Assembly (NCBI GenBank): GCA_019321725.1
Contig: CM033115.1
Span: 18,858,673-18,922,672, forward strand
Direction: 5' to 3'
DNA: 64,000 nt
Origin: Paulownia fortunei
Taxonomy: Eukaryota > Streptophyta > Magnoliopsida > Lamiales > Paulowniaceae
Part shown: piece after piece, positions 52,681 to 64,000 of the stretch
Layout: every line of letters begins with the position of its first letter
Position numbering within the stretch: the first letter of the stretch is position 1
Notes under the pieces: generated by a model
Database searches by the model: none
What the model was told of the DNA's origin: nothing
What the model saw: only the letters and a program-made list of their open reading frames with translations
Program-made: the position numbers and the translations under genes

Positions 52681-54075
52681 ATACGAAGTTATTACTTTCA
52701 TCAAAACTCATCATTAAATTCATTAAATAAAATTGCAATATTGTTTGAAAAAACTCGGAATTCACAAAGAGTTCCCCAAATTCAAATTTTGAGTATATAT
52801 TTAATTGACTTAAAAAATTGAGATCGAGCATTATTTAAGCTAATTACAAAAACCATGAGCTTGCTTGACTCATATTGCATTGCACTTATTGAATCAACTA
52901 CAATAATCGATTTTACCTATTCTTGATTTTTCGGTGCCCTATCGACTTTCATGGATTTTGAGTAGCTTGCTAATGAAATAATTTTCTTATTATAATAAAT
53001 TGTTTTTGGTCTCAAGGGATTCACGAATTTTAAAACAAGTTAGGTCAAATTCGTTTTTTAGAAATTGTTTTTTCCCCTAAAAACTTTGTCAGCATAAATT
53101 GCACACCATTTATCATAATATTATTATTCTAGTTGTTGAAATACAGAATTAAACTATTTAATTTTTTAACTAATTTACCATGTTGGCTTTTCTAATAATT
53201 TTAGCACTATTAAAGTTTTTGAATTGTTGCAGTGCCACCAATACAATTTTCGCATTTAATGAATATGAAGCTAACAAATGGTACCTTCCTTTCTGTAAAT
53301 CTTAAGGTAAGTTATATTTTATGAAATTGAATATTTTTATTAAAGAGAAATTGGTTAAGTATTTATTTTTTAATTTATAAATAGTTAGATAGCAAAATAC
53401 ACGTGGATCGGAACAGGATGCATTTGGAGCTAATTTACTAAAATTTCAGACATGTTTCGCTAAGATTTTTAAGAATCGAGATCCGTTCATTGACGGATTT
53501 AACTTAAACCTGTTAAACTTGCTTTATAATTTAAAAAATAATAAAAAATTATATTTCTAAAATAATATTAGTAATTTTTTTGAATATATATATATTTTAA
53601 AATTTAATATTATATATATATTAAAATAAAAAAATAAATAGATAAATTAAATAGGGTAAATTTTAAATATAAAATCAAAATTTATTTAAAAATAATTTAT
53701 AATTTTAAAAATACATCTATTGCCTCCATACATGCAGTAGTAGTTAAAATGACGTCGTAAAAATCAGAAGAAAATAATAATCTCCGGTCTAAGTAGCGGA
53801 ACCGGAAACCAGGGTTGGGGTTGAGGGTGTGCCCCCACCCCTAAATTCGGAGCCTATAATTCCAGACAACACAAAAGAAATAAAATCCAGCGTTCGACGA
53901 AAAAAACAACCTTAATCTTAGCTAATTGTCTTGCTCCTTTGCTAATTTTCAATCTCGTGATTTTTCTTCCCTCACTTTTACCTCCATCCCCAAATCTCTT
54001 CCCAGTCGAGCACCGAACTGTTTATTCACTGCTCACGATTTGCTGCTGTATACCAAAATACTAGGAGAGGATTTC

Positions 54076-57000
54076 ATGGACCCCAACATCATGAAATTTC
54101 TTGAAGAAGATGAGGTCGCCCCCCAACCCCCAAATGCTTTAGTTATACACTCTTTATTAATTCATGCTTGGAGGATTTGGGATGTTTTTTGAGCTGTTCA
54201 AGACTGGGTTTTTTTGTCGTTACTTTTTCCTTTGTTTTTTTTCTTTTTAATATGACAACATAACTGTTTCGCAGGATGAAACAATGCATTCTGGGGCTGA
54301 CGTGGAGGCTTTCACGGCTGAATTAAACAGAGACATTGAAGGGAATACTTCCACAACTCAGCAGCCCTCTGATTCCGATAACGGTAACCATTTATTTAAT
54401 TGACTAATTGGAATGACTTAATTTGTTTTTTAAGTTTAAATTGTGAATGGAATTTCTCGGTCGTCGTTTTTTTTATAGTTTTATTATGTCTTGGTAGCTT
54501 AGATTTTGATGAAGTTTACTCTTTGGTTGTTAACATAAATCTTTATTGAGATTCAAATCTTTTTTTCAAGAAAAGAAAGAAAATGTCTGAAATGGATTTG
54601 ATGAAATTTGCACTATAGGCAATTGCAGAGCTACGCTGTTTAGGTGAGTTTGGGAGCAATTGGAAATTTAAGGTCTTTAGGGAGATAAAGCTATGTAATC
54701 GAAATATAGGTCTTCAGTGAGATAAATTGGAGCAAATGCTTTGGCCTAAAAAACCTATGATACGGCATTAATCTATGGTTTAGTTCTACTATGTAAGCTA
54801 TGGCCTGGTTGGTTCTGTGAAGCAAAAGGGAGTAGAAATTCATAGTTCTGACTTTGTTTTGGAAAGAAAGTAGACACATATCATGAAAGAGCTTACGAGA
54901 TCAAGTTATAGTGGATAATTTGTTCAGATTAGAGATATTGATTCCCATCTGATTATTGCAAGAACTCGAGCCTAGTGGCAGAGCCAGTATCATGGTTTCT
55001 GGAGCTATGACTTTCATGTCAGTGTTTTTCTGTTAAAGATTCTTTACAACAGTAGAAAAATTAGATTTCCCCTGATATGAAAATCATGTTTTCCAGTCCT
55101 CAACACATTAGGATGTCAAAATGGACAGTGATGTAAAAGTAAGAGTAACGTAAGTGAATCTACTTTGATGTATGTACCTGATAGGTAAAGATATATCAAA
55201 CCCACATCTGCTCTGGAAACTAATAACTGGACCACATCAGATGTTCTCAAATCTGCCACTGACTACTATGCAGAAGTTTCATACATGTGGATTGATAAAG
55301 TAAGCACAAAGAGACCAGGAGGAAAGTTTTAAATTAATCTACAAGTATATGTCATGACACCCATCTTTAAATTGCTTCAGGGAAGATAAAATTGATGGCT
55401 AATTGAAATATTGTCCAAGAAAATGGAATTGATCATACATTTATAACCAACTTATATCTTTAGTTTTTCCTTCATTCCTTTTAGAGGCTTAGATTTATAT
55501 TACCCTCTGAGATCTGAAGGAACTGTGTTCTTTAGCTGTACTTCGATTGCTTGAATGGATTCAGAGATTAGGAGGACCACTTTAATGAACTTCATCTGGT
55601 TATTGTCTCATTTTATTGAACTGGGCAAGCACCATGGGGCAAATGCTTTTGTCATTTATGGTTTGATACATATAAATTGTCCATCATTTTTTCCAGACGA
55701 ATGAGTTCTATAATCAATACTCCCTTTTCCATCAATTCTCTAAGAGTGAAATTCTTCTGAATCAGCAGCATATCCAAACTTATTTCCCTGTTTTGAATCT
55801 TAGACATAGCACTTTTTTTTATTCAATTGATATACCGTAGAAGGTTTTATACAAGCTAGTGTCATCAATTTATAATTACCCGTATAGAGAGTATTCAGAT
55901 CTGTAATTGAAGATTTATTATTAAGAGAGGAGAAGCATGCCAGTTTTCGAGTCAAACTTGTGGTACACGATTCTTGTTTTTTTTTTTTTTTTTAAATATT
56001 ACCACTTCTAAGAAATGTCATGATTTTTCCTCCTGCATGCAATTCAACAAATGCAGCAGCCTTGTCTCAGGGAAGCAGTCAAGCCACAAGTCAGTTTCTT
56101 CCTCAGTGGCAAACTTCCGGCCATGATGGAATTGTTAATTTCCAAAGTGGGCAAGATCTCATGGCTATGGAGGAAAAAGGGCAGCATTCTTCTCAATTGG
56201 AGCTACAGCAACATGGGTTAGACTCTGAGAATAGAAAAGAGGATGACTCCTCCTCCCATGAGTTTAACACTTTGCCGCATAACCCATCCATAGATGCTTG
56301 TCCACAACCGCAAGATGACCGGAACACTTTCCCTGTTTCCCAACCTTTGGGTACTCAAACATCTGGAGAACAACCCATCCATAACCAAGAACCAGATGAC
56401 GAACCAAATCCAGAAAGAGAATCACAGATTGGCCAATTAAAAAATATCATAAATCGTCCATCTATGGCCATGGGATCAAACGATCAACAGCCCTTGTCAA
56501 TGGAATTGAAAGATCAACAGTCTTTGTCAACAGGGAAAGGACATCAACAAACTAGTATGGGAATAAGTAATGAACAGGTCATGTCAGCTGTGAATCAACA
56601 TACTACAGGAATGATGATGAGCAGCCAACAGGCGATGACATCGGGATTGAGTAATCAACAGTCCATGACAAGTAGTAATCAACAGCCAGGTACCACATTG
56701 AAATTGAACAAACAAGTGCCCTTTGGCATGTTGCTTCCTATCATACAACCCCAACTTGACAAGGACAGAGCTATGCAACTTCACACTCTTTACTTTAAAC
56801 TGAAGGTAGTTTTTAGTTGCACATTACTTTGTAAGTAATAGTTGCTCGGAATTGTTTACATTAATTTCTAGAATGACCAAACTACAGTAGTCTCAGCCTT
56901 ACAATGATATATCTGTCTGTTTCCAGAAAAATGAGATCTCTAAAGATGGTTTTGTCCGACACATGAGAAGTATTGTCGGGGACCAGATGTTGAAAATGGC

Positions 57001-60000
57001 TGTATACAAACTGCAGACTCAGGTATGTGATAAATATCATGTCATCTAATGCATTTATGGTTGACCTTAATATCCTGGAAATGTAGTCTGATTATTTCCA
57101 GAAAATGAAAATCAGGCTGCTAGGAACTCACAGACTACCCCCAATCAATTTCAGTCACAGCCTCAGGCATCTGCACGACAAATGCAAGTGCCATCAAGTA
57201 GTGCAAATCCTTCTCTTTAACCCAGTCAATTTGCCAGCCGCTTCGGAAAAAATCTCTTCTGCTAACAGAACTCCTGTTTCTGCTTTTTGCAGCACAAATG
57301 CCAACAGATTTAAGCAATTCAACAAGCGATAGTAATACAGCAAAATCACGTGAGGTGGAAAGCCAGGCAGATTCACAGGGAGTGCAAGTAAGCCAAATGT
57401 CAACTTCCAGTAGTCAGGAGAGGAAGCATCCTACATTTCCAACGCAGGGACTTAATAAGCAGCAGCATACGCATTTCTCACAGACATCTTTTTCCACATA
57501 TGGAAGTGCTGGGAGCAGTTATTCGCCTTTCTCTGCAACAAATGCTGCATCTTCAACATCTCTCCGACCGCAACCTCATGATTCTCAGATGAGGCAGGCT
57601 CCAGCTCATCAGAACATGACTGTCAATCACTTGGGGCCTACAACCCGGGCCACGAACATTATAAACGTGTCTAAGTTTGACAGGCCTCATTCTCTTAGTG
57701 ATCCTAAGAAAATACAGGCGGGAAGTCTGACTCACATGAACAGCAACACAGCACTGCAACAGAATCAGGTTCAGTGGCCATCATCCACCAGCAAAGAACA
57801 GAAAACTGGTGTTTCATCATCAATGACTCATGTAAAGCAGGAACCCGTTGATCAGTCAAATGAACAACAACATAAATCCCAGTTGTCTTCCCCACATGGG
57901 TTATCTTCTTTGTCTCCTGCACCGATTAAACAGGGCAGTGCTGCTCCAGGGAATTTGAAGGATGAATCTTTCGAGATGCAGTCATCTAGAACAGGATTCA
58001 CACCACCTACAAGCTTGGTGCCCACAAATTCAGTTTCCGCTTCAGTTCCAAGCCCGATGGAAACCAACATTCTGGTATTTGACTACTCTCTGGTTTCTCT
58101 GTTGTGCTTTCGCTGATGCATGGCTTTCAAAATAGGTTAGTGAGATCCCTTCTTTGGGCCCATGCCACATACACAGACATGCACGGAAAACTCACACGGC
58201 TCTGATGCTTCTGCATCAAGACACAATATAAATCAAAAAAGTCTGCTGATTTTAATTGTTGAATAGCTTACTAGTTGTTTTCTACTTGTAAACAATCAGC
58301 ATGTGGAACCTGAGTAAACTAGCATACGTATCTTGCCTGGTCACTGTCAATTGAAGCTTCTCTGAGCAGTACTGGAAAGAGATGTAGTCTTTACTAGTAA
58401 TCCAAGAAATGAAAGGGAAGATAGATTATGCTCATCTTCCGTCCTTAGCCGAGTTGTAATCAAAGCATTAAGCTGTGGTGCTAATTTTCATATTAAAACC
58501 AGTCAATGCTACTGATGGTTTATTCAGTGAATATTCAGGGATATCATAGTTGGCTTATCATATTTGGTTTTTGCGTCTATCTTGTTTTTTCCCAATTATC
58601 TTTGCTCTTGTTTCTATGCAGCTTTGATATCTCACCGGATCTGTGTGAATAGATTAATCTGTTATTTCTCAATGAATCCTACTAGTTTCCTTGTAACTAC
58701 TTCTTCAACGAAGATTAAGTAACCTCCTTAATTTTGTTGGTGGAATTGGTGTCCTCATTCATAAAGCAAATATTTTATTTGCAAAAGTACCCTTCCCTCA
58801 TAAGCATGATGTGACTCACAAGATTCTTCTCCATACTTGGATGACAAAACAGAAGGTTTCAATATCTCCTTTTCAATTCCTAAATCTTCAAGTATCAATC
58901 CACCCCCACCCCCCATTTGTTTTAGTTTCACATGCCATGTTATCTCTGCTTCTACAGTGTTGGTTGTGTTTTCTGGATATTTTGTGTGGCCGCATTTGGC
59001 CCTTGATGGGGGCTTGCTCAAATAATTAAATGATGCTTTGATGTCCTTTCTTGTGGGGGTTACTATCCTCACTTCACTTAGAACTAAGTGGAATATTACG
59101 AGATGAGGGATGAGTTAATTCGCAAGTGGCCGAAGGACCATTTACTTTTTTGCTGCATACAAGTCGCATGAGCTCCTGGAAATATATCTATGGTTGGAGA
59201 GATCCACTTTTCATGTGCATTGCACTTTGCAAACTCTGCACATTTTACAAAAAAAAAAAAAAGGAAATAGAATGTTAGAAGCCTTTAAAGAAGCTCTTAC
59301 AGAACAAGAGTTACTGCTAAGTTTGTGCTTGGATTGTTACTTATCCTGTTAAGTTTCTCATTTGGCTAAGCTAGTATTCCCTCATCCATCCAAGCTCTGG
59401 CCTGCCCTCATCTTTTTTTTTTTTTGGTGTGTATTCTCTATCAGAAGTAGTAATTCCTCAAGAAAGAAGTGTATTTTTTTTTTGATCTGTTCTTTCTCAG
59501 AACATTTGATGATGATTGTTATATGTTATTTTTTATAATCAAAGGTTACTTCATCTCTTTACCTTTTTCTTTCTAACTCTGTCAGTCAAATTCTCGGATG
59601 CCTTCTCTAACTTCTCCTATTGGCCTTGGAAATAATTCCAAGGCTCCTCCCCCCAAAAAGCCTTTGGTTGGCCAGAAGAAGCCAATGGAAACACCTGGTT
59701 CTTCTCCTCCATCAAGGTGATGGCATTTATTGATACAGATCAACAAATTTGCTTGAATGTAAAATTCTTGAGCGGATTATTCTTTTTATTTAGTAATGAA
59801 TTTTTATAAACTTATTCCAACAGTAAGAAGCAAAAAGTGTCTGGGGCCTTTTTGGATCAAAGCATCGAACATCTGAATGATGTTACTGCAGTAAGCGGAG
59901 TTAATCTCAGGGTAACCCTTCCTCGACCAACCTCCACATTACACATGAAACACAATTATGTTTCCATCCACCACACGTCCTTGTTTTTGCTTTTAGTCCA

Positions 60001-63000
60001 TGGAATCATGGATTTGTTTGTCGTATGAAATAAAATGCATAAACAGGAGGAGGAGGAACAACTATTTTCTGGCTCCAAGGAAGACAGCAGGGTTTCAGAG
60101 GCATCTCGACGGGTTGTTCAAGAAGAAGAAGAAAGGCTGATTTTGAACAAGATTCCCCTTCAGAAGAAAGTGGTGGAAATAAGTTAATATTTCCTAAGTG
60201 AACAGTCTTTGTTTGTTTTGATTATCTTCATTCATTCTATTTCTGGATAGCATTTTTGCATCATAAAGGTTGAAATTTTTAGTGAATTGTATGCTTTCTG
60301 GCAGTGGCGAAATGTGGTTTAAAGAATATGAGCAACGACGTGGAGCGATGCTTGTCCTTGGTGAGACTGTGATAGACGTAATTATGCTCTAAATGAAAAT
60401 TTATTGTAATTTTATGTTGGAACCATGTAGCACCATAAGTGATTTTAGTACGTTTAAATGGTTTCATTTGGCACTCTATAAAGCTTCCAAATTGGGAAGC
60501 AAAAAGCTGCTACAGGCTAGCTTATCCTGAAAGAATTGTGATTTACCTGACTTCAAATTCAGGGACTTTGAGAAGTATAATTGACATAGAGAACTAGCTT
60601 TTAATCTCTAACTATCATTGTAATTGAAAACATTTTTTCCATAACGAGTTTTAAGCACTACCAAACTATTTATTTGTTTGTGGAATATTGTACTTTTAGT
60701 GCGTGGAAGAGAGAATGCGTGGACTCATATCTAATGTCATCAGACTTTCAAAACAGGTTAATTTCCATGCTTTACTTTTGTTTAGCGTGCCTCTTTGTTT
60801 CTCTCTTTCTTTAACTCTTTTTGGAGTGAAGTCCGCTTCCTTTTTGAATATGAATATCATAGTTTATCTCAGCTGAATTCTACTTATTTCTGCAGCGAGT
60901 TGATATAGAGAAGCCAAGGCACAAAACTATCATCACCTCAGATGTTAGGCAACAAATCATGACAATAAACCGTAAAGCTCGTGAAGAATGGGAGAAAAAG
61001 CAGGCTGAAACTGAAAAGTCACAAAAACCAAATGAAGTAAGCATCCAGTGCTTCCACTTATTTGTTTAATTTTATGTGGATCTGCCTATTTCTGGCAAAA
61101 CTGTGTGAATTCTGTATCTTAATTTTATATGAAATGCAGCCTGAGAGTACTACTGGAATTGATGGTGACAAGGAGAAGGACGAAAGTCGTGCAAGATCGA
61201 CAAAGGTATTGAGATTAAAATGTCTGTAATACTTTATGGAACATGTAATAAAAGTCTTTCTAAGTTCTCTCTTATTTGCAGGCTAACAAGGAAGAAGATG
61301 ATAAAATGCGCGCAACAGCTGCAAATGTTGCTGTCCGAGCTGCTACTGGAGTGGGTGACATGCTGTCAAGATGGCAATTAATGATTGAGGCCAAGCAGAA
61401 ACAGGGAGGATCTGATACATCATCTGGTTCTCAGCCCAGCAAAGATGCGGCACGAAAGCCTCTGGCAACCTCTACAAGAAACACAAGGGAAAATCAAGAA
61501 GCAGAAAAGCGGGATCCTTCAGCTGCTTTTACCACCCCTGGTAAGTTAGCTTTTTAGAAAGCAAAAGTAGTTAACAATTAAACATAACACTTTACAAGGG
61601 TAAGTCGGCTTTTTAGAGAGCAAAAATTGTTAACAATTAAACATAAAACCTTACAACTTACTTGTTCTTCTATAGAATCTAAAGTAGGAACACATTTATG
61701 GGCATCTACTAGAAAATTTGAAGGAACTAGCCTTGAAAAGCTACAAAAATAATTTGGTTTTCTTGGCACCATTTACGCACCTCTATGTAATTAGTTTGGA
61801 GAAATGCCATTCAATTGCATAGGTCCTAATTTGTTTTAACTTTTTCATTTGTCAGCATATGGGTCTCTATATATGACTTTGATATCCACAAATCATAAGA
61901 AAATCTCTATGGAATCCTGTGATTTTGGTAAATTGGACAAGTCTATGCTACAGTGATCCTACTCACCTAATGAATAAGTGCATCTTTTATTATTGCCCAA
62001 CATATTTTATGCTTGAGCTGAAAGCTTTTATTTTTTTGTTTAAACATCAAAATCACTGGTGCTTCATTGAGGGCAGACCCCTACTTGTTTATTATCAACT
62101 TAAGCTCAAGTACATGAAAGTAAATGTGCATACACCTTTGCACCAGAATTACGAGAGTGAGAATAGAGACCTATTGAAAAGGAATACTATGAGGTTTATT
62201 TACCAGAATGGAATGAGGTTTAAATGTGGACATAACACTTAATAGACCAGAATTGAATGAAGATCCACATAGCCCACCCCAAATAAGTATAGGATATGGC
62301 TTTGTTGAGTTATTTTGAGTTTTATACAAAGAATTCTTTTCCTGTTAAATCCTTAGTAACAAATTTACATCTGTTTTATTAGAACATCCTTTACTAGGGC
62401 ATGTTCTTATCAAGTATCATAGCTTGAAAGTTGCCTCTAATATTGATCCAAAATTAAATTTCTAATCCAATCTCTAAGAATTCACAACTCCTTACAGGCC
62501 TAGCTATTGAGTTCTGAGCACCCATTTAATTGTCCTAGGAGCGGTATGCCATCTAACAATTTTTACTTTTCCTTTTTCAAACAACTGTGATAGTAATGGT
62601 AATGTAAATTGTCAAACACCACTTAATCTGGTGAGGCTTACATTTAAACATAATCTTCATCTTCCGCCATTCCAACACCTGGAGATTTCCTTCTTACCTA
62701 AAAAGCTAACTTTTTTCCATCTTTGTCATTTCAAGCACAGGAACCACCAAATTAATCCAGATATAATCATCCTCACGTGTCTTTTCATACCTCAGGTGTC
62801 TGCCTTCCAAAATAGTAATGCCATTCGGGGGGAATTTGATATAGGAAGTAATTGAATTAATAAGTTGCTGAATTCAGTCAAGCAGGAGATATTTTTCTGG
62901 TGGAATTCTATGGAGAATTGCATGATATTTGAGCTTGCAGGCCTCAGTTTAAATCGAGCTACCTCATAAAGCTTTTTTTTTTTTTTTTTGGGCTTGCTTT

Positions 63001-64000
63001 GATCTAACTGGTAGAAAAACCCTGTGTGGTTCAAGAGAATCTATATTCAACCACTTAATGGCAGAATTCTCCTTATCAGGGTCCTACTAAGTGGTTTATT
63101 GATACACACTGACTGCTGCCACAATACAAGGTAAGTTGGAAAGCTGCATATTATGCAACATCTCTATCATAAACCAGTGAACAAGACGTTGTCTATACTC
63201 ATGTACTGATCCTCTGTTGTGCCAACAGCATTAATAAAGCCCATTCTCTATCATCCTTCCCTTTCTTCGTGGACTGTCTTTATTTTGTTTGGATCAGTAC
63301 ATAATATCTTTTAAATGAGACGATACTTTTTCTGCTGGTGGAGAACTTGCCATCTTCAGGATGAATTAAGTTGCTATTACTTGGGGTGCTTCATGCTGCT
63401 GCTGTCATGAGTGCTCCAGGATGCCATTTCGTCGTGAAATTTATTCACAATCTTTACCATTGTAGCATCCTGTTCGAACTTGATCTTGTTAGCCACTTTT
63501 GCTGTCCTGCTAAAATTATATTTGAGAGTGCAATGGCAACTTTGCCCTGCGAGTGTGAGCTGTGAAGGATAAGTAGACATAATAATATTTTACGCTTCTG
63601 ATTGTGCAAGGGAGCTGCTGAGTGCATTGTTTACAATATTCAGGATATGTTTCTGATTAATTTTAGAGGATTTTGGAGGTTTAAATATGCTTTGACAGTG
63701 TGCTCTATCGGCAATATTTGTTGCATTTGGAGAGATAGGACCTAAGAAAATTTGACCTACTATGCTGCTATTACAGTTGGCTTAGACTATTGCTGTTACT
63801 GATGTGAATAGGGAAACTGTTCTTTACTTGTTTGCATCTCACGTAGGATCAAGACTACTGAAGACACTTTGTTAACGTTTCACATGGATTTTATCTGCTT
63901 AGCTTTTCGTTATTCAGTACATATTTCTCTTTTTTGTCACTAAATTCTCTTTTTCTATCAAAATAAAGGAAAATTTGTTGGATACCTTAGGCCAGTGCGG
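54076..64000 (+). CDS. TAF4: Transcription initiation factor TFIID subunit 4 (TAF4), partial at the right edge
   Basis: TFIID scaffold subunit that pairs with TAF12 through a histone fold. CDS is join(54076..54114,54275..54383,56057..56805,56927..57022,57116..57197,57293..58074,59586..59716,59824..59911,60047..60182,60305..60360,60700..60756,60896..61036,61140..61205,61282..61540,63996..>64000). The first fourteen exons give 930 residues. [26 protein letters not shown] is the conserved plant start. A Gln/Ser/Met-rich linker follows, then the RST domain (about 270-331, [20 protein letters not shown]) that binds transcription factors. The TAF4 C-terminal region runs from about 676 ([63 protein letters not shown]). 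The last visible exon, TGCGG, is inferred because it restores the family Val-Arg after intron 14 in phase. Further sequence lies outside the window. An in-frame open stretch upstream of 54076 has no ATG. Confidence 0.95.
54384..56056 (+). other. TAF4 intron 2
   Basis: A 1673-bp GT..AG intron, AT-rich, with a long poly-T run at about 55979-55993 before the acceptor. No nested gene was seen. Confidence 0.85.
58075..59585 (+). other. TAF4 intron 6
   Basis: A 1511-bp intron separating the Gln/Ser-rich region from the C-terminal domain exons. It contains A and T homopolymers near 59250 and 59412. Open frames on both strands near 58755-59072 are chance. Confidence 0.85.
61541..61657 (+). repeat. 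59-bp tandem duplication containing the TAF4 intron 14 donor
   Basis: Unit 1 (61541-61599) starts with the donor GTAAGT; unit 2 (61600-61657) starts with another GTAAGT. Shared internal blocks include CTTTTTAGA and GTTAACAATTAAACATAA. There are roughly eight differences over 58 bp. Confidence 0.92.
61541..63995 (+). other. TAF4 intron 14
   Basis: A 2455-bp intron, the longest in the gene. It starts with the duplicated donor, has a poly-T run at 62973-62989 and ends TTAGGCCAG at the window edge. The acceptor is inferred from phase and family sequence. No other gene was recognised inside. Confidence 0.7.

Larger units (their letters stand above)
49909..54075. other. Head-to-head spacer between the Mpv17-like gene and TAF4
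   Basis: The genes diverge, so both promoters are here. The spacer is very AT-rich. It holds a possible inverted-ended segment at about 50060-50775, a compound microsatellite at 51942-51986, a locally repetitive block at 52498-52680, and GC-richer TAF4 leader sequence from about 53730 to 54075. No gene was seen. Confidence 0.7.

Noticed and set aside
53926..54075. N-terminal extension of TAF4
   Set aside because: The in-frame stretch begins at TTG; the conserved plant TAF4 start MDPNIMK is at 54076.

Overview
This window is nuclear DNA from a flowering plant, most likely a eudicot. The AT-rich spacers are long and full of microsatellites. Genes are split by GT..AG introns of about 75 bp to 2.5 kb, and the encoded proteins belong to plant families (ZAT-type zinc finger, LOB-domain, QWRF, plant TAF4 with an RST domain). 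Nothing prokaryotic, viral or organellar was recognised. The species could not be determined from the sequence.

Eight protein-coding genes are supported. From left to right they are: (1) ZAT10/STZ-like C2H2 repressor, + strand, intronless, 566-1333. (2) RPN11, the deubiquitinase of the 26S proteasome lid, - strand, six exons, 6010-10178. (3) A class II LOB-domain protein of the LBD37/38/39 type, + strand, two exons, 14265-14992. (4) A QWRF-motif microtubule-associated protein, - strand, six exons, 20419-25931. (5) An unnamed 120-residue single-pass membrane protein, - strand, three exons, 35683-37672. (6) An unnamed 87-residue basic protein, - strand, two exons, 41333-42536. (7) An Mpv17/PMP22-family membrane protein, - strand, four exons, 44600-49908. 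(8) TAF4, a TFIID subunit, + strand, at least fifteen exons, from 54076 and running off the right edge. Exon joins were placed by hand from splice consensus, reading-frame phase and similarity to remembered family members. All phases close exactly, but no transcript data were available.

The genes do not form a pathway. They are an ordinary mix of stress and nitrogen-response regulators (ZAT10, LBD) and housekeeping functions (proteasome, TFIID, organelle membrane, microtubules). The spacers 1334-6009, 10188-14264, 14993-20418, 25932-35682, 37673-41332, 42537-44599 and 49909-54075 hold mostly AT-rich sequence, simple repeats and relics of small inverted-repeat transposons.

No clear new biological system was found. 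The points most worth following up are: a 59-bp tandem duplication that copies the 5' splice site of TAF4 intron 14; a 1.24-kb element with long inverted ends inside intron 1 of the Mpv17-like gene, holding a gene-leader-like cargo; a 195-bp tandem duplication just upstream of the 120-residue protein gene; a near-perfect 30-bp palindrome upstream of the 87-residue protein gene; and the two small unnamed proteins themselves.
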